Assembly (NCBI GenBank): GCA_014529385.2
Contig: CM043966.1
Coordinates: 144,570,711 to 144,634,710 of the forward strand
DNA length: 64,000 nucleotides
Direction: 5' to 3'
Origin: Adiantum capillus-veneris
Lineage: Eukaryota; Streptophyta; Polypodiopsida; Polypodiales; Pteridaceae
A program made the position numbers and the translations under genes. Below the pieces are notes generated by a model. The model saw only the letters and a program-made list of their open reading frames with translations. It was not told the origin of the DNA and did no database searches. Each line of letters opens with the position of its first letter. Within the stretch, counting starts at the first letter, position 1. Shown one piece after another: positions 30,591 through 41,835 of the stretch.

Positions 30591-33500
30591 TTATCTAGCA
30601 CTTGCAAAAACTGCATGGTTACTCTGTTCTTCAGCTCCACCACCACTGAGTAGCCTACAAACCTGGATGTGAGGTTGTTGATCACTGGATGTGAGGTTGT
30701 TGATCATCATTGGCACAAATATCTTCGTTCGCCAAGTGAAGAATCCCGTGTAGAATGCTTCCTCAAACGCCAACATATTGTGTGAAGGTAGAAACATGCA
30801 TCTGGCGTAGAAGCCATAAAGGAATTATTCGGAAGGTTGGACACTGAGATCATAGCACAAACCTTTATTACCCTCAAGGAATGACATCCACGGGGCGCCT
30901 GCTTGCTCTAGCTCATGAAATACTTCGATGCAAGTGAGCAGCATTCTGCAGATTTTATATAACATTGCACAGGATAGATCAGGTAGACTCTTGAAGAATG
31001 ACATGGTGCCCTTTAGGGTTTTAACCATGTATTCCTCTGTGGCCGGTCCCTTTTCTAGAGCTGGAAATCTTGGGTAGTTCAGCTAGGTTGGCCGCTTCTT
31101 TGTTAGTGGTTCATGCGCTTGCCAAGTCCTTACTCTTGGTACAAGATAGAAAGTGGGATCTTTTTGTAGCGTTGTAGGTGCTCTTGTGAACAAAATCAAG
31201 TACGTTGGGTTTTTATTTAGTCAACTCAACCTCCACTTCAGGTGGTCTTTATCTGCACCATCTATTTGCATGTCTGCATAAAGCCTTTCTTTAACCTGTA
31301 GTAACTGCACTTTTATCAGAGGGTATGGTAGGGACTGTTGGTGCCATTATGCATTGATTTGATTGGGAGTGAGTTGAGTGACATTGACGGAATGAAGTAC
31401 TCTAAACTCCCAATCCATCACTACCTTCCACTGCTCATCCACCTCTTGTGTGATGTTTTCTTTCAGTGCGTCTTCTTCAGCTTTTGAGAGATGGACCATG
31501 GGCACGGTGTCTGCATCTGTAATGTTTACCTAGAAATCATTCTCACCACTCAGTTATGCTATGGAGTGTGTCTCCAATTCAGCAAATGACACTGAGGGTA
31601 TATCTATTTGCGACTACTCTAAAGTGCCTTCCTCCTATTGTATCTCCGGCTTTCCATCTTTCAGCAACAACTGGTTAACTCTTTTAAGGTCATCTATCTC
31701 CCTCAGCAACTCTTCTTCTCTTTGGACCCACATCAAGGCTAGGTCCCTGCGCTGAGATTGTTCCATCTTTAACTCCAGCTCAAGGTCTTTGTTCTTTTTC
31801 TCTAAAGCTTTGTACACTTCATATGTCCCTTTGATCGAGGCTACGACTGGATTCTCTCTTATTTGCCGTCGTAAGAGAATTGCTTGATCATTTATTCTTT
31901 GTTCGAAGTATTGTAAAGAAGCGTTGGCTACATTCAATTGCACCTGAATATTCTGAGCTGAGAGGGTGGTCGTTAGAAGTTCGTGTGTAACTTTCCTCAG
32001 TTGTTCATCCTTGGCTTTACATGCATCTGATAACTTTGTAAGCAGGTCACCTAACTCTTCCATCTCCTTTTGCTGTCTATCTTTAGCTAGCTGATGTTGT
32101 TCAACTTCAGCTTTCATTTCCTGCACTTTCCTCTAAAGATCGGTGATGACTTTCATTCTGTCTTCTAAATCTCCTTGGAGAGCATCAATCACCATCTCTA
32201 ACTCCTTGGCCTTTGTGCTATGTCCAAATGCTACTGATCGGAGTCTCTCTGTCATATCCTGCATTTGCCTTGCATATTCATTTACTTTCAGGATTAATTT
32301 GTCATTGGACTACAAGTCTTCCTATCTCGCTAGCTAGGTTGATGTGCTTGCAGCCTCTTGTGTGTCTCGGTTGTGTCGTGGCTGTTGGTTCTTATTGCCC
32401 TTGAGGCTGTGTCTGGCCTTCTTTTGCCTTGTCTTCCTGAGGCTTTGTGGATGTCTCGGATGTTTCTTGATGTGTGTAGGTAGAAGGTGTTAACTCGGAT
32501 GTTTCTTGATGTGTGGAGGTAGAAGGTGTTGGCTTGGATCTTGTTGTGTACTCTTTTGCAATACTTGTTTCCTGTTGGGCAAATTCGTCTATCTTTTGCT
32601 GTTCAGGCTCTTGTGCAGATTCGATTGCTTTCTCTTGTTCTGGCTCCGCTTCTTTCTCTTTTTGTTGCTCTTGTGTAGCAGTAGCCTCTTGTGTAGATTC
32701 TTCTGCTTCCTTTGATTCAGGTTTTGTCTCTTTAGTGGGCTTGGCTTCTTTAGTTGGCTCTTTTGCGGTTTCTTTACCTGCTGCTGCAGGTGATGGTGGT
32801 GGGCTTGTCATAGGATTGTCTTGCTGTTCAGTAGGCGGTGAAGTGGGTTGGGGAGATTTGTAACCTTGTTCGTGGTGTACCTCTTCCGTTGCCGCTTCCT
32901 CGACTTGTCTCTAGTCCTCTGCCTCTTTTGCTTTTCTTGATTCTTCCTAGGCTTCTTTGAGCTTCAGGGCTTCTCCTTCTTGATACATTTTTTCTAAAGA
33001 TTCTATGGGATCTTCATCCTCTTTTCTCGTGTGATGCTTTGTCCTTGCGCCTTTAAGTCCACTTGGCACCCATTTTTTCGGGTCCTTTCCTTGTGCTTGT
33101 CGGTTGCACTCGTAGGCATGTTTTTCTCTTTCAAAACAGGCTTGCTTTTTCACAGACTCTTCTTGGTGTGCAACCATAGTTTTTCTCTTCATGTCTTCTC
33201 TTCTTGCCCTCTTTTCCTCATTATTTGAGTTGTCGCTGTTGTGTCTTTCCGAAGAGCTTTCAACTGACTCTTCATCATATCTATAGGATCTCTTGGTTGA
33301 TCTTGTAGCTCAAGGAGATGGTTTTGCTGACAGTATCCACGTGTTTTTGTCAGGGGCAGGTGGTAGGTTGTTGACCATGCCGATGGCATGGTACACAATC
33401 TTTGTCAAGACTTCTAGAGCACCCAAGTACATAATCTTTCCTTCTTCCTTTATGCATTTCAGAGTGGTCAAGACATATTGGGCATGGTCCACCGGTTGCT

Positions 33501-34160
33501 TGGTTGTTGACTTGAGAACTTGTGTGAAAGTGGTGGCAGTCGTGTGATTTGGCGTGGTGTACCTTGGTGGCCTTTTTGCCAGGAAGTGGAAATACTGGTG
33601 GTATAACCGGGCTGGCTCTTCCACTTGCTTGTGAATTAAATCTGCAAAGGTGGCAGTAGCAGTTTCTTTGGTGAATGTACCTATCGTTTTCATGTCCCTT
33701 GCCCTCATGGTCATTCCTTTTGTGGGCATTCTGAGTGCTTCTGCCACTATTTCTTTAGTTATTACCATTTCGACTTTATTTCCCTGCGTGTCAGAAATTT
33801 GGGCAGCTCCAACTTCTTTAATAGTGGACAAAATCTCGTAATCCTTTTGAAAATCCACACCACATGGCTCCTATTCATAAAAGTCTTTGAGTCCCAGCCT
33901 ACGGTTGGCTTCTTTGGTCTCAGGCTTCGTGGAAGCATCATTTACTTCTTTTGATAGGAGTTGAAACTCTATTTGATGTCCCTCCTCACTCTTGAATCTG
34001 CAGGGGTGAATACTGTGGTGTGATGCTCTTCTAGTTGCTCTTTGGAAAGATATGCTGCCTTGGATGCTTTGAATGAATCTAGATCTAGTTGGTATGCGGG
34101 CAATTCCTGAAACTTTTCCTTTTGGTTGAGATTCTTCTTGGTTCTCTCTGCTGCTTGCAT
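30591..34160 (-). pseudogene. Large broken ORF of unknown function in the non-autonomous element (about 1,190 codons)
   Basis: I do not recognise this protein. The minus strand reads coherently from an ATG at 34160 (MQAAERTKKNLNQ) to about 30591, with frameshifts near 33975 and 32370 and in-frame stops including those at 33873-33871, 33312-33310, 32949-32947, 32394-32392, 31637-31635 and 30591. Regions in order: a globular N-terminal part (FQKDYEILSTIKEVGAAQI, EPARLYHQYFHFLAKRPPRY, CIKEEGKIMYLGALEVLTKI); a charged Lys/Glu stretch; a Pro/Thr/Glu/Gln-rich region (32811-32392) with a duplicated THQETSE motif; a coiled coil of about 230 residues (32335-31640); and a C-terminal part (MSFFKSLPDLSCAMLYKICR; FEEAFYTGFFTWRTKIFVPM). 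It ends just before the polypurine tract. Nothing resembles RT or integrase. Confidence 0.6.
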
Positions 34161-34339
34161 GGCTCTTGTTCAATGAATAGAGTGTTAAAGTTAGCAGATT
34201 TGTTGGATTTTTCTCTAAAATATCTTTTAGTCTGAAATGCTGACAATTTTGGTCCAATTTCTTCAAATCAATTTTTGAACAAGCATGATGCATAAAAACT
34301 TGCAAGGAACAAAACTTTAAACAATTTTTTGCGACCAAA

Positions 34340-34938
34340 GTAAATAATTGCGATTATTTACAGCTAAGTAATTTTTTCAACATTTTGCAACGTGGCTTCA
34401 CTCGCTTGAAGTATATACCAAATACATACTCTGAGTGAAATATGGGCTTATTTGGATGCATAGGGTGAAAATGGTACAAGATTTTGGCTTTAGCTCTTTG
34501 AAACAGTAGATATAGTGGAAATTTGAAATTTTGAGCTCCAAATTGGTTCAATCTTGGCTAGTGGGCTTAACACATCATGTACTTTGGATGCATGAAGGAA
34601 AAATATCAGGACTCCCCTAATTTGGCTAGAAAGTAAACAATTGTGATTATTAACATTTCTACCAAAATCAACATTTTTTGGTACAAACTGGTTCTAGGCA
34701 TTGTATAGACCCTGTGTATGAGATATGAGGTGATTTGGATCAAGAAATGTTGTCCATAATCCAAAAATTGGCTTGCAAAGACTTCTTTGTGTTTCTTGGC
34801 AATTTTCCAAGTTATAGGTGCTCATTTTGGTTCATACTTGATTTTTGGCATGTAATAAGTGTGTACACAAGATAGTTGAGGTGATGATACAATTTCCAAG
34901 TAAAAATAGTACAAAAGTAAATAATCATGATTATTTAC
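34340..34938. repeat. Three palindromes spaced about 290 bases apart
   Basis: GTAAATAATTGCGATTATTTAC (22 bases, split GTAAATAATTG-CGATTATTTAC) at 34340-34361, a degenerate GTAAACAATTGTGATTATTAAC at 34633-34654, and a perfect palindrome GTAAATAATCA-TGATTATTTAC at 34917-34938. Spacings are 293 and 284 bases. Flanking sequence is only loosely similar, so these could be decayed tandem units or preserved sites. They lie upstream of the large ORF. Confidence 0.7.
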
Positions 34939-36995
34939 AACAACAATGACATTTTTTTTGCAAAGCTTACAAATTTTGACCTAAACACATTCTATACACC
35001 TAAAACAAATCCTAAATTGAATTTGGTCAAGTTTGGTCATGCCGTCATCACTTTGTGCTTTGTCGACTCTGAAATCACCACTTTTTGTGAATACACTGCA
35101 TGTTAGGTTGGTTAGCCAATTTTGAGGCTTTGGACTTGTCCGCAACATAGTCGTGAAGCAACTCATCCAATTATGGCTCATTTAAAGTCAGTTTGACCCC
35201 GTATGTCAAATTTGACGCTTTGTAGCCTTCGAGCCATTTTCTGCTTTTCGAGGGCTTTGCTTGATTGATTTCACTAAACCAATCATATACATTGTATATG
35301 AACCTCGTAGGCACATTGTTTGTGGAGTCAGATCGGAATTCTGGCATTTGCCAAAAACCTAGATTTTCTACTTGGGACTCCCTCGACCCCTGCCGAATGG
35401 TCAACTGATGATATAGAAGGGTTCTATTATGTTAGGGCATGCTGCAATTCACATCCCATGTGATTTGGTTGAGTTGACAGGCCGCTATGGTCAGTTTTTG
35501 GTCGTAGGTCTTAGTGCACTGCTCGGTTTCTAGGGGTTTAGACTAGCTACCGGCCGTACAAAATGGATCATTGACGAGTAAAGAACTTACCCCTCATGTC
35601 TTGTGTGAGACGGCGCTGAAAACGGGCAACTGCAGACTCCGGAAAAGACGTGAGAAAGAGGTCGAAAATCTCTCTCTCCAAAGGCCAGAAGTGGAAATGA
35701 GGTGGTTTTAGCCTACCTTGGATATCTATACCCGGACTTCCCCAACCAATTTTTCCCAAATTCCCTCGTTCGTCCTACTAGGCCGTGAGATCTATGTTAG
35801 ACTCCAAAATTTCCTTGATCGGATTCCTGTAGCTCATTCTGCAAGAATTTTGCAAAAGTAGGCCTGGCCGCCTAAATTAGGATTCCCGCTTCCATCTTCT
35901 GATTTCATTGAAAATTTTTGTGCTTGTCCTCCTTGTCTTTATGATCACCATTGTGTCTTTTGTTTTTCCATATGAGCTTCGTTGCTATTTATTATTAATT
36001 TTTGACCTGTTTATTTTAAAAAATCAAAGAAAATAACAAAATGCTCTTAAAAAGTAAATTGAAAATCCATTGAAAAACATAGATTTATTGTTTTTTGTTG
36101 GATTTCTCCATTTTAATGTCTCAATATCAAGAAAAATGATGAAAAATAACCAAAAAGGACTATTTTTTATGATTTTCTAATATTATATATATTATTTATA
36201 CTCATCGAGAAGATATCATCGCTGAATTTTCCCTTGATGATGAATTATAAGGGCATTATTAGGTAATTTTGCAAAAAAACACACATTAACATCAAACTTT
36301 TTTCTCCCTCTGCAAACATTGCCCTTAATTACTTAGTGCCCTTCCACCCCTCCTAGATGGTGTACTCCGGGATGACTGTGTGCATGGGTTGAACAATCGT
36401 TTCTATGCATAGCCGTGGTTGGCTCTACCATGCTTTGAAGATCAATGTAATTCAAACCACTATGTTGTGCAAGAGCTGGGTCTTGAGTAATTAACTCAAG
36501 GGTTTCTGACGTCGAGGTTTGCTGTTGATGTCTTCCAAAGAGAAAATCTTGTAGCTTGTGTGCTCTCTGTTTGATTGTACCATCAAGATGATTCAGAGCG
36601 CTGATTGCTTGAGTTATTGGTAGCACTTTTGACTATTGTTGAGCTTTTTCTCGCCATTGGTAGCTTGGTCTGCTTGGTGCTGTATGGTGTGCTGAAGTCT
36701 TTTGAGACTAAACTCGCTATTGCTTGATTGGTTTTACGGTTTGTAGAGAAGATAAGTGCTCTTTTTTCTTCCAAAACCATTTCATGTTAGGTTCCTCGCT
36801 CGGAGATGCTCATCTCTGTGTCTTTACCCTTGGAACCCTCTTTTGTTTTGTAGGTGATATCCTGAGCACCCAGATTTGAATTGGCTTGTCTTTAGGCTGT
36901 GCTTTTGGTACCCAAATTCGCCTGACTCCTTGCATGCTACTTGTAGCATTTAGTTGTTGAGAGGATGGAGAAGATTGATTAGTTTGTGGTTTTCT
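34939..36995. other. Spacer between large ORF and retropepsin
   Basis: AT-rich sequence with no clear product. Short minus-strand frames at 36780-36333 continue from the protease side and look Ser/Thr/Gln-rich, so they may be a degraded extension of the protease ORF. Nothing resembles RT, RNase H or integrase. Confidence 0.4.
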
Positions 36996-37167
36996 CTATT
37001 GTTGTTTGCCTTTCCATTCCTCCTTGCTTGGTGCAATTGGAACAATGAGTTGTCCACCTTTCGATGATAGCTTGAGCTGATTCGTATCCCAATCTGGTAC
37101 TACCTTGTACGTCCGCATCCAAGGAATTCCAAGAATCATCGTCTCATTCATGTGTTTGTATGGTAAG

Positions 37168-37558
37168 TGTTGACCCTGCACCAGACCCTGCACCAGATCA
37201 TTACTTGTACTTATGTTTGATCAATCAACACTTATCAGTCGGATGTTAGTGAGTCCAAGTTTTGATAAGTCGGATTTTGGTCAATCGGATGTAACTGTTA
37301 TAACTGCCAGAAGTTCCTATTTAAAGTTCATGCTGGTTCACATGAGTATGTAATTTTGGCTGAAATGGAAGTTATCCCTGGACCAAGATGAATCAAACAA
37401 TGTATGATTCATGTTTGTTCTTCAGTCTGCTGTGTCGAGATTGGTAAATGGTGAAATGCTGATGAGTTGAATGTGTTTGGGCTTTGTCTAACTTTGTCTT
37501 TGGTGTGTGTGACATGTTGTCAGCACCTAAGTTCTGTGTGTGTTGATGAACCCCAACA
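37168..37558 (+). repeat. Left LTR of the nested element
   Basis: 391 bases. Compared with the right copy it has an extra duplicated CCCTGCACCAG near its start and lacks a short insert near 38712-38728. About ten single-base differences are visible elsewhere, pointing to a fairly recent insertion. Confidence 0.95.
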
Positions 37559-37599
37559 CTTTGGCGATCTTGCTGTTGTGAATCTGTGGAGAATCATGT

Positions 37600-38400
37600 A
37601 TGTCACAACAATCAGAGAAGAGGAGAGAGAGTAAGTTGGTGCAAGAGTTTGTGCTGGGTCAGCAAGTACAAATGGAGGAGAAGCTTAAAGAGGTTGCAGA
37701 TTTAGCAGTAGGTAAAGTGCTATTGAAGAAGAAGGACATGGAGCTAGAAGCTATGACTTTGCAGCTAAGTCAGATTCAAGAAGTACATTAGAAAGAGCTG
37801 GAGGATATGATGAAAAAGCATCATGCAGAAGTTTCAAGAATAAAAATGTCTTTGGGACTGTTCAGAGATTGGACAATGAAGCTAGATGCCAGATTGAATG
37901 AGGAAATGGAGCATTTGTCAAAAACTAATGCTGATTTGCAAGTTCAGGTTCAAATGCTACATCAGAGGTTGATTTCTTTGCAAGAGTTGGAGAAGCAAGT
38001 AAAAGGTGAGGATGTGGATGTCAATGCAGTGCTTATGTTAGAGGGAGAAATTTCTGTCTTGAAAGATCAGCTGTTGCAAGTAGTTCAAGAAGTTTGGAAG
38101 TCTATGAAGAACCGACTTGTTGTAGTAATAAAGCATCCATATGAGATGATGAAGCGGGGATTTTTCAGTGAGCATGAGGGTGAATTACTGCAGGAGTTAG
38201 AGCATGTGAAAAAGGATAGAGACATGTGGTTCAAAATAGCTCAGGATTTAAAGCTAAAAGAATTGCAAGAGGATATGATTGATGTTTAGTTGGAGGAACC
38301 TATCGAGGAAGTTCAAGATTTGAAGGATGATGCAGAGGGGAATCAGCAGGGTATTGATGAGCTGGATGTGAAGGCTCAGAATGAAGCTGAACCAGTGTAG
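37600..38400 (+). pseudogene. Coiled-coil ORF carried by the nested LTR element
   Basis: I cannot name this product. A single plus-strand frame of 267 codons runs from ATG 37600 to a TAG at 38398-38400, broken by TAG at 37789-37791 and 38287-38289. It opens MSQQSEKRRESKLVQEF and is almost wholly helical: heptad-like stretches include KLKEVADLAVGKVLLKKKDM, LNEEMEHLSKTNADLQVQVQ, LQELEKQV and GELLQELEHVKKDRDMW; the tail is acidic (EEPIEEVQDLKDDAEG). It has no zinc knuckle, protease or polymerase motif. The pattern QVQ...LQ.LE...YE.MK...EL..EL...RD faintly recalls the coiled coil at 32335-31640. It may be a captured host fragment or a Gag-like scaffold of a non-autonomous family. Confidence 0.6.
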
Positions 38401-38490
38401 AGAGTAATGTTAATGGTGTAGAATATGCAGATCAAGGGATTGTGGATCCAAGTCGGATTTCAAGGAAATCCACCACCGAGCTGTGCCAGG

Positions 38491-38883
38491 TGTTGACCCT
38501 GCACCAGATCATTACTTGTACTTATGTTTGATCAATCAACACTTATCAGTCGGATGTTAGTGAGTCCAAGTTTTGATAAGTCGGATTTTGGTCAATCGGA
38601 TGTAACTGTTATAACTGCCAGAAGTTCCTATTTAAAGGTCATGCTGGTTCACGCGAGTATGTAATTTTGGATGAAATGGAAGTTATCCTTGGACCAAGGT
38701 GAATCAAACATGTGTAGTCTCTTGCTCTATGATTCATGTTTGTTCTTCAGTCTGCTGGGTCGAGATTGGTAAATGGTGAAATGCTGATGAGTTGAATGTG
38801 TTTGGGCTTTGTCTAACTCTGTCTTTGTTGTGTGTGACATGTTGTCAGCACCTAAGTTTTGTGTGTGTTGATGAACCCCAACA
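38491..38883 (+). repeat. Right LTR of the nested element
   Basis: 393 bases, direct repeat of 37168-37558, followed immediately by GTAAG. Confidence 0.95.
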
Positions 38884-39090
38884 GTAAGCATACAAATCGA
38901 TGAGGACATGAACATCCATGTACTATCACATTCAATGTTGGTGTTGGATTTTTGTTGCATCCTTTGATAGTCACTATTCTTGCCGTCAATGCTTGACTGG
39001 TTTCTTTATTGTACATGGAATAGCTGACTGCATTTACTCTAGCTCCTGTGTCGACCAAAGCTTTTGTTCTATGATTGTTGAAGTGAGCGC

Positions 39091-39381
39091 TGTTAGCTCA
39101 TGCTATGTATTTCATTATCCAAAAACTTATTAAAAACTTACAAAAATTGTCTTTTATACCTTAGCCAAGGTTTTTGGTGGTCAAAACTAATAATCTGGGA
39201 GTTCTACCAAAGATGGTAATGATGACAGGTTGGTACAATCTGGAAGCTTGTAGCCCCGACTCATTAATTACAGAGTTTATCCGAGAAAATAGGAGTTACA
39301 ATATTGCCAATTTATCAAAATAATAAGTGTTATACAATGAGAACTCCGCAAAATGGTATCCGTGTTAGCTTTTTGCTAACA
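39091..39381 (-). mobile_element. Right terminal repeat (probable 5' LTR) of the non-autonomous element
   Basis: 291 bases bounded by TGTTAGC and GCTAACA, a direct repeat of 30178-30462. It lies immediately upstream (minus strand) of the retropepsin and interrupts the gag of element E3 on its other side. No primer-binding site beginning TGG follows it, and the flanks at 30177 and 39382 do not form a target duplication, so the pairing as LTRs of one element is probable and not certain. Confidence 0.6.
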
Positions 39382-40200
39382 TGAATGATGAAGCAAAGCT
39401 TCATGTATTTCCTCTTGCCCTCAAAGGAGACTCTTGTGAGTGGTTTGACGGTTTGGAAGAAGACAAAAAGAAAACATGGGAGCATGTGAAGCAAGCAATG
39501 TTTGACATGTTTGGAAAGAAACTAACCGCAACAGAAGCGACCAAAAAATTGAGAGGCTTGCAGCAAGATATTCATGCTAACTTTAAAGATTTTTTGCAAC
39601 ACTTCAAAGGACTTTGGATGCAATTAGAGGCGGCATCCCAAGTACCTCCAGGGGATTTATTTAAAGTGCATCAGTTTATGGATTGTCTCCATCCAAGTGT
39701 AAGGGAGAAGGTCGATCAAGAGGAGCCTGCTACATTTGAAAGAGCTGTGGAAATTGCCAAGGCCAAGAGTAAGAAGATCAAGAGAAGGTGGGAGCAAGGC
39801 ATGACACATTCTGAGCTAGTTGTGGTGCAAACAATGGTCCCTGTGGTAGTGGATGATAGAGTGGAGTGAGTGGTTCAAGGTCTGGATACCGTTACATCCC
39901 GGGTTTTGCATGATCTTGCTTGTCAGTTGCAAGAATTAAGAATTAACATAATGAATAGAAACCAAAGAGAAGAGTAGCCAACTGGGAGAGGTAGGGGATG
40001 GGGGCTACAAGGAAGATGCTACAATTGTGATGAAGAGGGTCACTATGCCCCTTGTTGTCCTGAACCACTAAGAGATAGAGGAGGGATATATCCCTTATAT
40101 GGACGTGGTTGAGGCAGAATAGAAGAAAATCATAAGGAGAGGGCACTAGAAGCACCACCTCCACAACAACAACCACAACCGTTGCCTACAAATGGATAAG
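39382..40200 (+). pseudogene. E3 Ty3/gypsy gag, 5' truncated
   Basis: Begins inside the retrotransposon Gag domain: EAKLHVFPLALKGDSCEWFD, KLTATEATKKLRGLQQDIHA, FKDFLQHFKGLWMQLEAAS and FERAVEIAKAKSKKIKRR, open to 39869. After stops, an intact CX2CX4HX4C knuckle, CYNCDEEGHYAPCC, lies near 40017-40058. Gag packages element RNA. The start is lost because the 39091-39381 repeat cuts directly into the domain. The plus strand continues into protease. Confidence 0.88.
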
Positions 40201-40980
40201 GTAGAGCTATTAACATCATTATCCTTGAGCATCAAGATGTGGATGTTTTGGCCAATAAGAGAGCTAGAATTGATAGGGAGAAAGAGACAGAAGAAGAGAG
40301 GGAAACACAAGCAAGGAAAGGGAAGGATAAGTTAGAAGACAAACTAGAGAGTAGTAAGAAGCAATGAAGAAAAAAAATAGGTCCAAAAGACTACCCCCTT
40401 GGCCAAGGTGTTGAAGACTATGATATTGTCAACGACATACAAAATCAGAAGGCCAATATATCTTTTGGTCAGTTGGTGGCTTTGAACGCTAAATTGAGGA
40501 GGCAGTGGACCAAGTGTGTGAGTATGTGGCTTCCTTCCAAAAATGAAAAGCATCAAAGCATGGTGTCATCCTTGAGGGTTGGTCACTCGGTGGATATGGT
40601 GTCAATAGTTGAAGCTATGTTGGGAAAGAAGACAAAAGTGCAAGCATATGTGGATGGTGGTGCCTAGGTGTGTGTCATGACCAAGGCTATCATGAAGGAA
40701 GCAGGAGTCAAGATGTCAATGAATGATTCAATCCGTATGAGGATGGCCAACCAAAAAAAGGCAAGGTGTCTTGGGATAGCTAAAGATGTGAAGATAAAAG
40801 TCTTGGGGATTGAGTACTTGGTTGATTGGTATGTGATGCAAGCGGGTGAGAATGCTTATCCAATCATTTTAGGGAGGCCATGGCTCATAACCCTTGTTGC
40901 TAAGCAGGATTAGGGCATGGGCTTGATTACCATCCCTGAACAAGAGAAAGGAAGTATGAAGACATGTTCACGGAGTTTCC
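40201..40980 (+). pseudogene. E3 protease
   Basis: The retropepsin active site reads QAYVDGGA followed by a TAG at 40665-40667 and then VCVMTKAIMKEAG, and the end motif is AYPIILGRPWLITLV. As in E2, the active site is Asp-Gly-Gly. The region before it (ISFGQLVALNAKLRRQW) matches VTFGQLIEMVPKLKRQW of E2, so the two elements are relatives in opposite orientation. Confidence 0.85.
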
Positions 40981-41835
40981 AAAGCTATTTTCCACTGAAT
41001 ATATAGAGTTGCAAGGATCTAAAGGGGTCAAGCATAGAATCAATCTAAAATAAGGTGCCAAGCCAAAGGTTCAAAAGCTTAGGAGGTTGGGGATCATTCA
41101 TGAGAGGGTACTTTGTGAAGAGATGATGAAGCTTTGGAGGCAGATTTCATCTTTAGAGTGGAGGAATCGGAATGGGTCTCTCTAGTAGTTATTTTGCCCA
41201 AGAATAATGGAAGATTTAGGACATGTATTGATTTCAAACCCTTAAATGCTGCTAAAAAAAAGAATCATTATCCACTTCCCTTCCTAGATGAAATCCTCAA
41301 TTAATTTGCAAGTCATGAATGTTACTTAATCATGGATGGACTTTTTGGCTACTTTCAGATCTTGCTAGCGATTAAAGATCGATTTAAGAAGACGGCCTTC
41401 ATTAATCCTTGGGGTTGTTTTGCCTACAAAAGAATTCCTTTTGGGCTGGTTAATGCATATGCTACCTTCCAAGGATGGATGAATAGAGTGTTTGGTCCCT
41501 ACTTAGGTAAGTTCATTCGAGTTTTCATGGATGAAATTGGATGTTACAGCTCCAAGGTCACACATTTGGAGAAGTTGAGGTTAATTTTTGAAAGGAAACT
41601 CAACCCAAAGAAGTGTAATTTAGCTCATGCAAGAGTCCATTTGCTAGGACATGTGGTTTCCCAAAATAGAATAGAAGCCAGCCCAGAGAAAGTTAAGGCT
41701 TTGTTGCTTTTGGATCCACCTAGCAACACAAAGGATCTGGCATCATTTGTGCATAAGCTTGTCACATTTATTTTGGATGCTATGTCAGTTTGTGTATCCT
41801 CTCTAGAAATTGAGTCAAAGAGTTCAAGGGTTTGA
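40981..41835 (+). pseudogene. E3 reverse transcriptase with altered catalytic box
   Basis: Recognisable blocks are VILPKNNGRFRTCIDFKPLN, HYPLPFLDEILN, MDGLFGYFQILLAIKDR, RIPFGLVNAYATFQGWMNR and the box FMDEIGCYSS, where the second catalytic Asp has become Glu. Then LNPKKCNLAHARVHLLGHVV and PSNTKDLASFVHKL follow. Frameshifts occur near 41120 and 41780 and stops near 41060, 41186 and 41304. The FMDE box alone should abolish polymerase activity. Confidence 0.88.

Larger units (their letters stand above)
37163..38888 (+). mobile_element. Complete small LTR element with 5-bp target duplication
   Basis: The element spans 37168-38883 (1,716 bases). LTRs of 391 and 393 bases both begin TGTTGACCCTGCACCAG and end GATGAACCCCAACA. 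GTAAG stands at 37163-37167 and again at 38884-38888, a perfect 5-base target duplication. The internal region is only 932 bases. A TGG three bases after the left LTR (TGGCGATCTTGC) is a plausible primer-binding site for a plus orientation; on the other strand TGGCACAGCTCGG after the right LTR is also possible, so orientation is set only by the ORF. No RT, integrase or protease is encoded, so mobility must have come from another element. Confidence 0.95.
36996..39075 (-). pseudogene. Retropepsin, split by a nested LTR element
   Basis: An aspartic protease of the retroviral type. The N-terminal half (39075-38889) carries the active site ALVDTGARVNAVSYSMY. The C-terminal half (37162-36996) carries the end motif TMILGIPWMRTYKVVPDW. 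Between them sits the complete 37168-38883 element with a GTAAG duplication on each side; ignoring the insert and one copy of GTAAG leaves a continuous reading frame across the joint. The ORF was therefore open when the element landed. It belongs to the 30.2-39.4 kb element and lies next to its right-hand repeat, without a Gag before it. Confidence 0.85.
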
